Assembly (NCBI GenBank): GCA_965662195.1
Contig: CBFIHA010000005.1
Location: 1-64,000, forward strand
Length of the DNA: 64,000 bases
Direction: 5' to 3'
Source of the DNA: UBA1268 sp965662195
GTDB lineage: Bacteria > Planctomycetota > Planctomycetia > Pirellulales > UBA1268
Shown here: piece by piece, positions 11,638 through 20,278 of the stretch
How positions within the stretch are numbered: position 1 is the first letter of the stretch
How the letters are laid out: every line of letters starts with the position of its first letter
Made by a program: the position numbers and the translations under genes
Notes under the pieces: model-generated
Told to the model about the DNA's origin: nothing
Database searches by the model: none
The model's input: the letters and a program-made list of their open reading frames with translations, nothing else

Positions 11638-12913
11638 AGGTTCTGCTGGTATGCCGCTCGGCCGAAAAGGCCTGCACCGACCCGGGCGGTTCACGGCCTT
11701 CGACGAGATCGGCGATGGCCACGGCCGTGCCGGTCGAAAGGTGCAGCCCCGCCCGATAGTGGCCGGTCGCCAGCCAGCCGTTTTCGATGCCCGGCAACTG
11801 ACCGATTGTCGGCAGGCCGTCTGGCGATCCCGGCCGCAGGCCGGCCCAGGCACGTTCGGGGCGGCCGAAGGAAGTCGCCGGCAACAGCTGCCGCACCAGC
11901 TGCTGGAGCCGTTCAAGCGTTCTCGGCGTGGTCGTCGGGTCGAAGCCGACATCCTCGATGGTCGATCCGACCAGCAGCCTGCCGTCTTCTCGCGGGATGA
12001 GATAGTCGTAGCCTGCCCCGAGATTGACCACCTGCCCGAGCAGACCCGGGGCGGTGCGGTGCAGCAGGATCTGGCCCCGCCATGGCCGGGTCGGAACCTG
12101 AACGCCGAGGTCGGCCAACAGGCCCTCGGACCAGGCGCCAGCAGCCAGGCAGACCCGTTCCACCGGCAGCCTTTTGACCCGTTCGTCCGGCCCGCTGAAC
12201 CGGACCGCGCTGATGCGGTGGGAATCGCGCTCCAGGCTGATGACCTCGCTGTGCGCGATGAAAACGACGCCGCGGGCCAGGCAGGAGGCGTGCAGGGCAG
12301 CCAGATGCCGTGGTGGCCGCAGTTGGGTTTCGGCCGGCAGGTGGAAGCCCCCACGAATCGTGCCGGCCGCGGTCGCGGCAGCCAACGCTGGTGCAATTCG
12401 CACGACATCCTTGGCGGAAAGCTGGTCGTGGTGAACCCCGAGCCGCTGCCAGCGGACCGCCTCCTCACGAAGTTCAGCCTCGGTTTTGTCATCGATTGAC
12501 ACTGCGAGGGTGCCGCAGTGCCGCAGGCCGTTGTCGATGCCGGTCTCAGTCTGCAGTTCCTCGGCCCACTGCCGGTGCAGCCGGTCGCTGAGGGCGGTGA
12601 ACCGGTCCAGTGGCGAGGCCTCCGGCCCTAACGCGGCCTCCGGCTGAGCCGGGAAGATCCCACCGCCGGCCCATGAGGCGGTTGCCCAGGCGGCATCGCG
12701 GCTGAGCACCGTCACGCCGAGCCCCCGGCCAGCGAGTTCGCGGGCGATCGACAGGCCGATCACGCCCCCGCCGATCACGCAGCAGTCGGTTGGGGACGAC
12801 GAATCGGCGGGATCGACCGCGGCCAGGCGGGGGAACCGCGAGTCCCGGGGGTTGCGGGGGCCGTTGCCGCCGGTGTCAGCGGTGGATCCCGTTCTCGAAG
12901 ACCTGTCAGGCAT
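11618..12913 (-). CDS. thiO: FAD-dependent glycine oxidase, ThiO-type
   Basis: 431 aa from ATG 12913, which overlaps the stop of the upstream DUF3500 gene by 8 bp. Residues about 40-70 hold the FAD-binding beta-alpha-beta (CCVIGGGVIGLSIARELAG). The C-terminal half carries DAO-family hallmarks: WRGQILLHRT, YLIPREDGRLLVGSTIED, WAGLRPGSPDGLPTIG and ATGHYRAGLHLSTGTA. ThiO oxidises glycine to iminoacetate for the thiazole moiety of thiamine; related D-amino-acid oxidases look similar, so the substrate is inferred. No other thi gene is present in the window. The first 38 residues are a variable Ser/Arg/Pro-rich tail. Confidence 0.82.
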   Translation of the reverse strand: MPDRSSRTGSTADTGGNGPRNPRDSRFPRLAAVDPADSSSPTDCCVIGGGVIGLSIARELAGRGLGVTVLSRDAAWATASWAGGGIFPAQPEAALGPEASPLDRFTALSDRLHRQWAEELQTETGIDNGLRHCGTLAVSIDDKTEAELREEAVRWQRLGVHHDQLSAKDVVRIAPALAAATAAGTIRGGFHLPAETQLRPPRHLAALHASCLARGVVFIAHSEVISLERDSHRISAVRFSGPDERVKRLPVERVCLAAGAWSEGLLADLGVQVPTRPWRGQILLHRTAPGLLGQVVNLGAGYDYLIPREDGRLLVGSTIEDVGFDPTTTPRTLERLQQLVRQLLPATSFGRPERAWAGLRPGSPDGLPTIGQLPGIENGWLATGHYRAGLHLSTGTAVAIADLVEGREPPGSVQAFSAERHTSRTFRLLPG

Positions 12914-13946
12914 TCGTGGGTACTTGGGGGCTGTCGGCGATGTTGACCCAGACATGGACGTGAGGCGCTCCGCGGAAGTGCCAGACAAAGGCGGGTCCTT
13001 CGAGCCGCCAGTTGTCCCAGACGCCGTCACCGCCGAGATCCCCCTGCCGGTAGAAGATCATCCGGCAGGCTTCGAGTCCGCCCTGCGCGGCCAAGCAGCG
13101 ATGAACCTCGTCCTGGTCGCCCGCCCGGAAGGGCTCCAGCAGCAGCCCGACAACGCGGTCGAGCTCCGCCCGCTGGTCGGCCGCAAGGTCGCCGACCGCG
13201 AGCCCGGGGCGGCTGGCCGCGCCAGGAAATCCAATGGCATTCTCCCGCGGTACGCGGGCCGCCAAGGCGGCAGCCCGTTGCTTTCCATCGAGCATGGCGA
13301 AGACCTCATTGGCCGCCACCGCCTGGGGCCAGAAGACGTTTCCCGGATGGTTCGGCTCCTCGGTGAAGCTGCCGGTGTCGTGGCCGTAGAAGATCGGGCC
13401 GCCAAAGGCGACATGATCGGCCGAGTCGCCGTCACACCGCAGGGTCATGTGCCGGCCGGTGAGCAGAAACTGGAACTTTCCCGAGCCAGGCTCACCGATC
13501 AGCGCGAAGCTCTGGGAATGGCCGAAGCCGCCACAGTCATCTTCCAATTGCTGGTCAAAGCGGGGCTGCCATTCCGGAGTGATCAGGCTTTCAAAGATCT
13601 CGCGGACAACCGCCTGCTGTTCACCGCTGAAGAAGTCATCGGCGATCTCCGGCTTGGTGGCCTGCCAGTTGTTGGCCACCCGGGTCCGCAACAGGCCGAA
13701 CTTTGGGTGACGGTAGTCCCACGGCACACAGACCTGCCGCCGCTGCTGGGGCGTGAGCGAAGCGTGCAGTCGCCCGGCAAGGGTTTCGGCGACCGGTTTC
13801 GCGGCTGGCTCGGCAGCGAAAAGTTCGGGCCGGCTGCCGCCGGGAATCAGGGCGGCCAGGCCGGTTGCGGTGGCGGCATTCGACAGGCGACGCAACAGAC
13901 TGCGGCGGGTCACGGACGGGGCCGGTGAGTGATCAACGGGTGCCAT
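12906..13946 (-). CDS. DUF3500-type protein with Tat-like signal
   Basis: 346 aa from ATG 13946, preceded by AGGAG on the minus strand; the frame extends 113 codons further upstream over mutM but that part looks non-coding. The N-terminus has VTRRSLLRRLSNAATATGLA, a twin-arginine-type signal. The rest matches the DUF3500 pattern I know from planctomycetes: DDFFSGEQQAVVREIFESL, FALIGEPGSGKFQFLLTGRH, a His/Asp-rich centre (FGGPIFYGHD) and the C-terminal FVWHFRGAPHVHVWVNI. Exported enzyme of unknown reaction; the conserved His pairs suggest metal binding. Downstream of mutM and overlapping thiO, so probably cotranscribed with it. Confidence 0.8.
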   Translation of the reverse strand: MAPVDHSPAPSVTRRSLLRRLSNAATATGLAALIPGGSRPELFAAEPAAKPVAETLAGRLHASLTPQQRRQVCVPWDYRHPKFGLLRTRVANNWQATKPEIADDFFSGEQQAVVREIFESLITPEWQPRFDQQLEDDCGGFGHSQSFALIGEPGSGKFQFLLTGRHMTLRCDGDSADHVAFGGPIFYGHDTGSFTEEPNHPGNVFWPQAVAANEVFAMLDGKQRAAALAARVPRENAIGFPGAASRPGLAVGDLAADQRAELDRVVGLLLEPFRAGDQDEVHRCLAAQGGLEACRMIFYRQGDLGGDGVWDNWRLEGPAFVWHFRGAPHVHVWVNIADSPQVPTNA

Positions 13947-14022
13947 CGGAGGGACTCCTGGAGGATACGGGGCGGTGAAGCCGCCAGCCACCGTAACTGT
14001 AACAAAGCCGCCTGCCGGAGGC

Positions 14023-14868
14023 TCACTTTCGGCGTTGGCAGCCCGGGCAGAAAAAAGTCGATCGCTGGGCCTGGACGATGCGGCGGATGGCCGCTCCGCA
14101 GCGGGGGCAGGCCACTCCCGCCCGGCCATATACCTGGTGGCATCGCTGGTATCGGCCCGGCCGGCTGTCGGCCGTGCGATAGGTCTCATCACCGATCGAC
14201 GAGCCCTCCAGCCGGATGGCTCGCCGCAGAATCTGCCGGGTGGCCGTCGCGATGGCGTCACCATCCGCCCGGCTGAGCCGGGCACAGCGGCTACGGGGAT
14301 CGATGCCAGCAGCGAAGAGGATTTCGGCGGCGTAGATGTTGCCGATGCCAGCGGTCACCCGCTGGTCCAGCAGGGCCTGCTTGATCGCCCGCCGGGAGCT
14401 GTGGATGGCAGCGTGGATCTCTGGCCCACTGAGGGTGAGGGCGTCGGGGCCGAGTACCGACGGGCCACAGCGCCGGGCGAACTCACTTTCGCTGAGGAGC
14501 CGAATCGTGCCAAGTCCCCGGCGATCCCAGAAGATGAGCGGTGGGCTATCGGCAAATTCCACCACCATCCGCACGTGGGTGTCACTCGGCGGCGGCACCC
14601 GCAGCAGCAGACCGGTCATTCGTGGCTCAATCACCAGCCGCTCGGTGCCAGCGGCGGCCGGCTCCGCCAGCCGCAACACCGCCCGCTTGCCGGCCCGTTC
14701 CACCGCCGCGATCCGGCGGCCCGCCAACCGGGCCGCGAGGCGGCCTGCCGGCGGATCGACGAGGATTGGTCGCCGGGTTCGTCGCGGGAAGGTCACCCCC
14801 GTTATCGTTCGGCCGGCAACGTCCCCGATCCCCCGGCACATCGTCTCAACTTCGGGAAGCTCGGGCAT
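14023..14868 (-). CDS. mutM: formamidopyrimidine-DNA glycosylase
   Basis: 281 aa. The start at 14868 is fixed by the invariant N-terminus MPELPEVE, whose Pro2 is the catalytic nucleophile and Glu3 the acid; in-frame codons upstream are excluded for that reason. Lys appears in the beta-hairpin LVIEPRMTGLL region, the helix-two-turn-helix is seen in GIGNIYAAEILFAAGIDP, and the C-terminal zinc finger has CHQVYGRAGVACPRCG ... FFCPGCQ. MutM removes 8-oxoguanine and formamidopyrimidines and cleaves the abasic site. It diverges from trpB across 173 bp and heads the mutM-DUF3500-thiO strand. Confidence 0.96.
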   Translation of the reverse strand: MPELPEVETMCRGIGDVAGRTITGVTFPRRTRRPILVDPPAGRLAARLAGRRIAAVERAGKRAVLRLAEPAAAGTERLVIEPRMTGLLLRVPPPSDTHVRMVVEFADSPPLIFWDRRGLGTIRLLSESEFARRCGPSVLGPDALTLSGPEIHAAIHSSRRAIKQALLDQRVTAGIGNIYAAEILFAAGIDPRSRCARLSRADGDAIATATRQILRRAIRLEGSSIGDETYRTADSRPGRYQRCHQVYGRAGVACPRCGAAIRRIVQAQRSTFFCPGCQRRK

Positions 14869-15041
14869 TGATGGGGCCGGGTCGGGGAAGCGGCGGGGCT
14901 GAAACGGCCGGTCACAAGAGCTGGAGGGTCGAATCGGCCAGGGCAAGGCTACAATCAATCTGCCACCGGCCAATGTCCCGCCCTTTCGCCGCTGGTAGGC
15001 TCACCTACGAAGCTGTTTCGACCCTCACGCTGGAGCTGCCG

Positions 15042-16274
15042 ATGTCCATTGCTGCCGCGGCCGACCGCCCGCTCTCCCAGGTTCCTGACGCCTTCGGCCG
15101 GTTCGGCCGGTTCGGCGGCCGCTATGTCCCGGAGACGCTCTCAGCGGCCCTCGATCAGCTGCAGACCGCCTATGACGAGGCGATTGCCGACCCCGCGTTC
15201 ACCCGGGAACTCGACGATCTGCTCAATACCTTTGTCGGCCGGCCGACGCCCCTGCTCTTCGCACGGCGGCTGACTGAGCGGGCCGGTGGCGCTCAGATCT
15301 ATTTCAAACGGGAAGACCTCAGCCATACCGGCGCACACAAAATCAACAACACCCTCGGCCAGGCGTTGCTTGCCATGCGGATGGGCAAGCAGCGGATCAT
15401 TGCCGAAACCGGCGCGGGCCAGCATGGGGTTGCCACCGCCACTGCTTGTGCCCGGTTCGGCCTCGACTGCGTGGTCTACATGGGCGCCGAGGACGTCCGC
15501 CGGCAGGCCCCCAACGTTCGCAACATGCGGTTCATGGGAGCTGAGGTGCGGCCGGTCGAGAGCGGCTCGCGGACACTGCGCGATGCCATCAACGAGGCGA
15601 TGCGGGACTGGATGGCCTCGGTCGAGAACACGCATTACATCATCGGTTCGGTGGTCGGCCCGCATCCCTTCCCGCGGATTGTTCGCGACTTCCAATCGGT
15701 CATCGGCCGCGAGACGATCGACCACTGCCGCCGGCTCTTCGGCCGGCTCCCCGATACGGTTGTTGCCTGCGTCGGCGGGGGCAGCAATGCCGCGGGTATG
15801 TTCTATCCGTTTGTCGATCATCCCGAGGTGCGGCTGGTTGGTGTCGAGGCGGGGGGACGGTCGAGTGAAGCGGGTGAGCACGCCGCCCCGCTGAGTTATG
15901 GCAGCCCAGGCATTCTGCATGGCAGTCTCAGTTATGTGCTGCAGGATGTCGATGGTCAGACCGACGATGTCCACTCCGTGTCGGCGGGGCTTGACTACCC
16001 TGGCGTTGGACCCGAACACAGCTTCTGGCGGGACAGCGGCCGGGTCGACTACACCAGTGTCACCGATGCCGAGGCGCTTGATGCCTTTGATCTGGTCGCC
16101 CAGCAGGAGGGCATCCTGGCGGCGTTGGAAACGTCGCACGCGGTTGCCTGGGCGGTCGAGGCGGCAGCAGCCATGCGGCCAGAGCAGATCCTCGTGCTCT
16201 GCATGTCGGGCCGTGGTGACAAGGATGCCGCTGAGATTGCTCGGCTGCGGGGGCTTTCCGAGGCGGGGGCATGA
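15042..16274 (+). CDS. trpB: tryptophan synthase beta chain
   Basis: 410 aa from the ATG at 15042; the frame is open far upstream, over mutM antisense, but TrpB homology begins with FGRFGRFGGRYVPETL. The PLP lysine is in HTGAHKINNTLGQ, with RIIAETGAGQHGVATA and the phosphate-binding GGGSNAAGMF glycine loop. TrpB condenses indole with serine to tryptophan and works as an alpha2beta2 complex with TrpA, whose gene overlaps the stop codon by ATGA. Length matches the roughly 400-residue TrpB1 class. Confidence 0.97.
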   Translation: MSIAAAADRPLSQVPDAFGRFGRFGGRYVPETLSAALDQLQTAYDEAIADPAFTRELDDLLNTFVGRPTPLLFARRLTERAGGAQIYFKREDLSHTGAHKINNTLGQALLAMRMGKQRIIAETGAGQHGVATATACARFGLDCVVYMGAEDVRRQAPNVRNMRFMGAEVRPVESGSRTLRDAINEAMRDWMASVENTHYIIGSVVGPHPFPRIVRDFQSVIGRETIDHCRRLFGRLPDTVVACVGGGSNAAGMFYPFVDHPEVRLVGVEAGGRSSEAGEHAAPLSYGSPGILHGSLSYVLQDVDGQTDDVHSVSAGLDYPGVGPEHSFWRDSGRVDYTSVTDAEALDAFDLVAQQEGILAALETSHAVAWAVEAAAAMRPEQILVLCMSGRGDKDAAEIARLRGLSEAGA

Positions 16275-17146
16275 ACGGGAAATCGGATCGAGAACCGACG
16301 GAGCAACTGGCAGGCATGGCGACGGCAACAGATGATGGGAAAACGGGAACGGCGGCGGTGCAGGAGGCCTTCGCGGCCTGTCGGTCCCGCGGGAGCAAGG
16401 CGGTCGCACCGTTCGTGACGGCGGGTGATCCCGACGTCGAGACGACGCTGGCGGTGCTCGAAGCCATCGATCGGGCCGGTGGCACACTTTGTGAGCTGGG
16501 TGTTCCTTACAGCGATCCGATTGCAGATGGGCCCGTGATTCAGTCCTCCTACACCCGGGCGTTGGCAGCAGGAATGTCGCTTGAGAAGCTCTTCGATCTT
16601 GTTGCCCGGGCCCGCCAGACCGTCAGCATGCCCCTCCTTGCCATGGTCAGCTACTCGCTGATTTTTCGGGTTGGAATCGACTTGTTTGTCAGCCGTGCCG
16701 TGGCCAGCGGCCTGTCGGGATTCGTCGTGCCCGACCTGCCGCTCGAGGAGTCGGATGATCTTGATGCCGCCTGCCGGAGTGCCGGGCTGGCACTCGTTCG
16801 ATTGGTGACGCCAACGACACCACCGGAACGGGCCGAGGCGATCGCCCGACGGTCAACCGGGTTTCTCTACTGTGTCTCGGTGGCAGGAGTGACGGGTGAG
16901 CGGACAGCGGTGCCAACGGGGCTGATCGACCGCGTCGCCTGGCTGCGGGAACGAACCGATGTGCCGATCCTGGTCGGCTTTGGGATCGCCGGCCCGGACC
17001 AAGCCCGGGAGGTCGCCCGGGTCGCCGACGGCGTGATCGTCGGCTCGGCGGTCGTCCGGCAGCTCGAGCAGGCGGCGGCGGGTCAAGGTGCTGCTGCGGT
17101 TGAGCGATTCGTTGGTGAACTTGTTTCTGCTTGCCGTGGCGGCTGA
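16271..17146 (+). CDS. trpA: tryptophan synthase alpha chain
   Basis: 291 aa from the ATGA overlap with trpB; the first 30 residues are variable and the TIM barrel begins around KAVAPFVTAGDPD. Catalytic Glu is in CELGVPYSDPIADGPVIQ and the second acid Asp follows in the same motif; the phosphate-binding loop is at GFGIAGPDQA and DGVIVGSAVV. TrpA cleaves indole-3-glycerol phosphate and channels indole to TrpB. The other trp genes are not adjacent except trpE, 1.5 kb away on the opposite strand, so the pathway is split. Confidence 0.97.
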   Translation: MNGKSDREPTEQLAGMATATDDGKTGTAAVQEAFAACRSRGSKAVAPFVTAGDPDVETTLAVLEAIDRAGGTLCELGVPYSDPIADGPVIQSSYTRALAAGMSLEKLFDLVARARQTVSMPLLAMVSYSLIFRVGIDLFVSRAVASGLSGFVVPDLPLEESDDLDAACRSAGLALVRLVTPTTPPERAEAIARRSTGFLYCVSVAGVTGERTAVPTGLIDRVAWLRERTDVPILVGFGIAGPDQAREVARVADGVIVGSAVVRQLEQAAAGQGAAAVERFVGELVSACRGG

Positions 17147-17390
17147 CAACATTGAGCCTCCCCGGTTCTGCGGCCGCTTGGGGGTACCCCTGCCCACTCG
17201 CTGAACGTTCACGTCGGCCCTCCTGGCCTCCGTTCACTGCACGTTCGCTGCGCTTCGCCATCCTGGCTGCGCTTGCTTCCGTAGCTCGCTCGTGGGCACG
17301 GGCACCCCCTCGCTCGTCAACGAGGTCACGGCATAAGCAGGCAGCAAGTGGTTCGACTGAACCGGCAGCGAGTTAGGCGCTGTAATCTCA
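17147..17390. other. hairpin-rich spacer downstream of trpA
   Basis: No gene seen. The stretch contains a 10-bp palindrome GGGGTACCCC (17180-17189) and two small hairpins whose loops read AGGAN on the minus strand: GGCC-CTCCT-GGCC (17216-17228) and a nested GCGC/GCCA ... TGGC/GCGC (17250-17272, minus-strand loop region GCCAGGATGGC). Repeated CTCGCTCGT words occur near 17285 and 17312. It leads directly into the tandem hairpin array starting at 17391. Confidence 0.5.
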
Positions 17391-17650
17391 CTTTCCGTGA
17401 AGCAGCCGCCCGTCTTGGCGGCAGGAAGCCGCCGATGCGTATCAGCAGAAGCATGCGAACCTTGGCTTCGCCTGCTTCTGCCCAAGGAAAGCCGGGCAGG
17501 AAGCCCGGGCTTTCCGTGAAGAATGCTTACCAGCAGAACACCACAAACCTTGGCTTTGTGGTGTTCTGCCCAAGGAAAGCCGGGCAGGAAGCCCGGTCTT
17601 TCCGTGAAGCCAGCCGCCAGCCGCCAGCCGCCAGATCTTTCCATGAAACG
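17391..17650 (+). repeat. tandem structured-hairpin array with covarying stems
   Basis: CTTTCCGTGAAG recurs at 17391, 17510 and 17598, with a variant CTTTCCATGAA near 17637. Between them lie two copies of a unit. Each has a 15-bp stem, identical loop CCTTGGC, and CCAAGG directly after the stem: stem GCAGAAGCATGCGAA (17445-17459) with 17467-17481, and stem GCAGAACACCACAAA (17533-17547) with 17555-17569. The stems differ at six or more positions yet both pair (one mismatch and none). CCAAGG can pair with the CCTTGG loop as a pseudoknot. Each unit then has GGAAAG-CCGGGC, loop AGGAA, GCCCGG-N-CTTTCC. An extra GGCGGC-AGGAA-GCCGCC hairpin sits at 17417-17433, and CAGCCGC is repeated near 17610. Confidence 0.85.
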
Positions 17651-17670
17651 AACCGTCGTGGTGAATCCTC

Positions 17671-18588
17671 TCAGTCCCTGGCTGGCACGATCGTGGCGAG
17701 CAGCTGGGCCGGCCACGGGGGATCGTAGCGGCACCCGGCGACCGGGATGCCAGCCTTGACCAGCGTTGTCACCGTCTCATCAATCGGGCCGCGACTGGGG
17801 GCAAGCTGGCAGATCAGGCTGTCGTGATCGGGGCAGTCACAGTGGATGGCAATATGTCCAATCGCCCGGGCGGCTTCTTCCCCAGCCTGCGGGCAGTCCA
17901 TCCGCAGCTGCCAGCTGCTGACCTCCGACCAGGCCTCGGGCCGGCAGGGACCGGCCCGCACCAGTCGGCCCTCGTGCAAGACGACAAGGTCGGTGAAACC
18001 GCTGGGAATGTCGGCATCGTTGAAGCTGGCCACCACAGTGCGGCCGATCGACTGGGCGTCGCTGACGAGTTGGCTGACCAGAGCCCTACCGGCCGGATCG
18101 AGGCCGGCAGTGGGGTTGTCCAACAGGAGGATGGCGGGCTCGTGCAGCAGACTGCGGGCAAGCAGCAGTCGCTTCTGCTGGCCGCTGGAAATGGCATCGC
18201 AGCGGGAGCCGGCCAGTCGTTCAAGCCCCACGGTGGCCAGCACGCGGCCGACCGCTTCGGTCAGGCCCGGGCCCCGCAGCCCGCCGGCGGCCGCGAAAAG
18301 TTCCAGGCATTCATCGACCCGAATTGCCGGCCAGGCCGGCACCCCATCGGGGACGTAGCCAACGAGCCGTCGGATCGCATCGGCCTGCCGCCCGGCGGCT
18401 AATCCGTCGATCGTCAGGTTGCCCGATCGTGGCGGCAGGAGCGTCGCGAAAGTCTCCAGCAGGCTGGTCTTGCCGGCGGCAGTAGGGCCAACCACCGCCA
18501 CCGTCTGCCCGGCAGAGATGCTGAGGTCGATCCGCTCGAGGGCGACAATTCCCAGACGCTCGACAGTAACGCGGTCGCACTCAATCAT
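17671..18588 (-). CDS. ABC transporter ATP-binding protein
   Basis: 305 aa. A standard ABC ATPase occupies residues 1-215: Walker A GPTAAGKTSLL, Q-loop region GYVPDGVPAW, signature SSGQQKRLLLARSLL, Walker B ILLLDNPTAGLDP and a SFNDAD switch where the H-loop is expected. Two oddities: the catalytic glutamate after Walker B is Asn (LLDNP) and the switch His is Asn (ASFND). The last 80 residues form a Cys/Asp-rich tail not typical of ABC-2 exporters. No permease gene is adjacent; trpE lies 46 bp upstream on the same strand. Export ATPase with reduced or absent hydrolysis, or a regulatory half, are both possible. Confidence 0.85.
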   Translation of the reverse strand: MIECDRVTVERLGIVALERIDLSISAGQTVAVVGPTAAGKTSLLETFATLLPPRSGNLTIDGLAAGRQADAIRRLVGYVPDGVPAWPAIRVDECLELFAAAGGLRGPGLTEAVGRVLATVGLERLAGSRCDAISSGQQKRLLLARSLLHEPAILLLDNPTAGLDPAGRALVSQLVSDAQSIGRTVVASFNDADIPSGFTDLVVLHEGRLVRAGPCRPEAWSEVSSWQLRMDCPQAGEEAARAIGHIAIHCDCPDHDSLICQLAPSRGPIDETVTTLVKAGIPVAGCRYDPPWPAQLLATIVPARD

Positions 18589-18634
18589 GCTGGTTTCATC
18601 ATCGTGCTCTGTCGGCCAGCAGCATTGGCTTGGC

Positions 18635-20140
18635 TCAGCTGACCTGGAGCCGGGCGGTGGTCAACTCGATGGCGACGAGCATGCCCTTGGCCTTGTTGAC
18701 GGTCTCTTGAAACTCGCTCTCTGGCCGGCTGTCGGCGACAATGCCGGCCCCCGACTGCACATAAGCGGTCCCGCCACTGACCACGATCGTTCGCAGGGCG
18801 ATGCAGGTATCCATCGCCCCGCCGAAGTCGATGTAGCCAACGGCGCCGGCGTAAGGCCCCCGCTTGTTCGGCTCGAGCTCATCGATGATCTCCATGGCCC
18901 GGATCTTGGGTGCTCCCGAGACGGTTCCCGCTGGCAGGCAGGCCCTGAGGGCATCAAAGGCGTTCTTGCCGGGCAGTAGCCGGCCACTGACATTGCTGGT
19001 GATGTGCATGACATGGCTATAGCGTTCAATCGCCATCACGTCGGTCAGTTCGACCGATCCGATTTCGGCGACCCGACCGACATCGTTGCGGCCCAGGTCG
19101 ATCAGCATCACGTGTTCGGCCCGCTCCTTGGGGTCGGCCAGTAGGCCGGCGGCGAGTTCGGCATCCTCTTCTGGTGTGCCGCCGCGGGGACGGGTGCCGG
19201 CCAACGGTCGCACGGTTACCTGCCCATCGACGACCCGCACCATGATTTCTGGTGAACTGCCGACCAGCGTTGCTCGCGGTGTCCGCAGATAAAACATGAA
19301 CGGGCTCGGATTGACCACCCGCAGTGTCCGGTAGAGTTCCAGCGGGGATGCCGCGAAGGGGACCGCCAGTCGACGGCTAAGGACGACCTGGAAGATGTCG
19401 CCGGCATGGATGTAGTCGATGGCCCGCTCAACGGCCCGCTCGAAATCCTCCTGACTGCGGTTGGCAAGCAGGCCACAGGCCGGATCAGTGTGGCTGCCGA
19501 TGTCGCACAGCGGCGGCCAGTCGGAGGGCTGCTGGAGTTTGGCAATCGTCGCGTCCACCCGGGCGGCCGCCGCGTCGTAGGCCGCCGTGATCGCCTCGGG
19601 GGATGCGGCGTCAACGGTTGCCAGCACCACGACGTCAATGCTCTTGGAGACATGGTCGAAGACAACCAGCCGGTCATAGAAAGCGAAGCAGACGTCGGGC
19701 AGTCCGAGGTCGTCTGGGGGCACGTCCGGCAGGTGTTCAACGTAGCGGACTGCGTCATAGGCGGCGTAACCGATTGCACCACTGGTAAAGGGGGGCAGGT
19801 CGTCGAGCCGGGCCGGCTGGAAGGCGGCCATCCGCTGTTCCAGTTCGGCCAGTGGATCATCCGATTCGAAGATTTCAGGGGCGGCCCCGCTGTGGCTCAC
19901 GGTCACCTGCCGGCCGCGGGCCTCGAACCGAAGAAAGGGCTCTGCCCCCAGAAAGCTGTAGCGGCCCACCTTTTCGCCGCCGATCACACTCTCGAACAGG
20001 CAGCCGTCGCTGCCGGCATCGATGCGGGCAAAGGCCGATAGCGGCGTCAGGCTGTCGGCGAAAATCCGCCGGTAGACGGGAACGACCGTCGCTGACCGGG
20101 CCAGCCGGGCGAACGTCTCGCGGTCGGGAAGGTGCGGCAT
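18635..20140 (-). CDS. trpE: anthranilate synthase component I
   Basis: 501 aa from ATG 20140; the frame runs 120 codons further upstream over mcsA antisense, which I reject. It converts chorismate and glutamine-derived ammonia to anthranilate. The N-terminal segment CLFESVIGGEKVGRYSFLG corresponds to the Trp feedback site (usually LLES; here LFES). The catalytic C-terminal domain shows FQVVLSRRL, RPLAGTRPRGGTPEED, MLIDLGRNDVGRVA and PAGTVSGAPKIRAMEIIDEL. No glutamine amidotransferase gene (trpG) is next to it. The 5' region has a 13-codon reading frame without Trp codons, so a classic attenuator is not supported. Confidence 0.96.
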   Translation of the reverse strand: MPHLPDRETFARLARSATVVPVYRRIFADSLTPLSAFARIDAGSDGCLFESVIGGEKVGRYSFLGAEPFLRFEARGRQVTVSHSGAAPEIFESDDPLAELEQRMAAFQPARLDDLPPFTSGAIGYAAYDAVRYVEHLPDVPPDDLGLPDVCFAFYDRLVVFDHVSKSIDVVVLATVDAASPEAITAAYDAAAARVDATIAKLQQPSDWPPLCDIGSHTDPACGLLANRSQEDFERAVERAIDYIHAGDIFQVVLSRRLAVPFAASPLELYRTLRVVNPSPFMFYLRTPRATLVGSSPEIMVRVVDGQVTVRPLAGTRPRGGTPEEDAELAAGLLADPKERAEHVMLIDLGRNDVGRVAEIGSVELTDVMAIERYSHVMHITSNVSGRLLPGKNAFDALRACLPAGTVSGAPKIRAMEIIDELEPNKRGPYAGAVGYIDFGGAMDTCIALRTIVVSGGTAYVQSGAGIVADSRPESEFQETVNKAKGMLVAIELTTARLQVS

Positions 20141-20196
20141 GGGACGCGAAACAATTGGCCAAGGGAAACTGCCGACGGGATTCAACCGGCGAATCG

Positions 20197-20248
20197 TAGC
20201 AGACCGCCGAAAATGTCTGCCATGACCGCCCCGGAAAAATAGCTGTCC
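20197..20248 (+). repeat. possible short remnant of the palindromic repeat family
   Basis: TAGCAGACCGCCGAAAATG followed by TCTGCC (20197-20221) resembles the left end of the copy at 40311 (TAGCAGACCGTGGAAACAG, then TCTGC), including the six-base GCAGAC/GTCTGC stem. Nineteen bases further on, GGAAAAATAGCTGTCC ends the segment with the opposite terminus TAGCTGTCC. The internal hairpins are absent. It lies in the trpE-mcsA divergent region. Similarity is short, so this may be chance. Confidence 0.4.
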
Positions 20249-20278
20249 CGAGCGGGCGGGAACCGCCGGGGCCACCAC

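Noticed and set aside
13975..14871. 298-codon plus-strand frame
   Set aside because: Antisense to mutM, which has all its catalytic residues.
14541..15041. Upstream extension of trpB
   Set aside because: Antisense to mutM and outside TrpB homology, which starts after 15042.
17391..17650. CRISPR array
   Set aside because: Only two full units, each with an internal hairpin and no unique spacers of regular length; no cas genes.
17391..17650. CsrA/RsmA decoy RNA
   Set aside because: The C-AGGAU-G loops resemble CsrA sites, but several loops are AGGAA closed by other pairs and the elements are dispersed and inserted in genes, so a mobile or structural repeat explains more.
20141..20220. trp attenuator leader before trpE
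   Set aside because: The short leader frame (13 codons) has no Trp codons and no terminator/antiterminator pair was evident.
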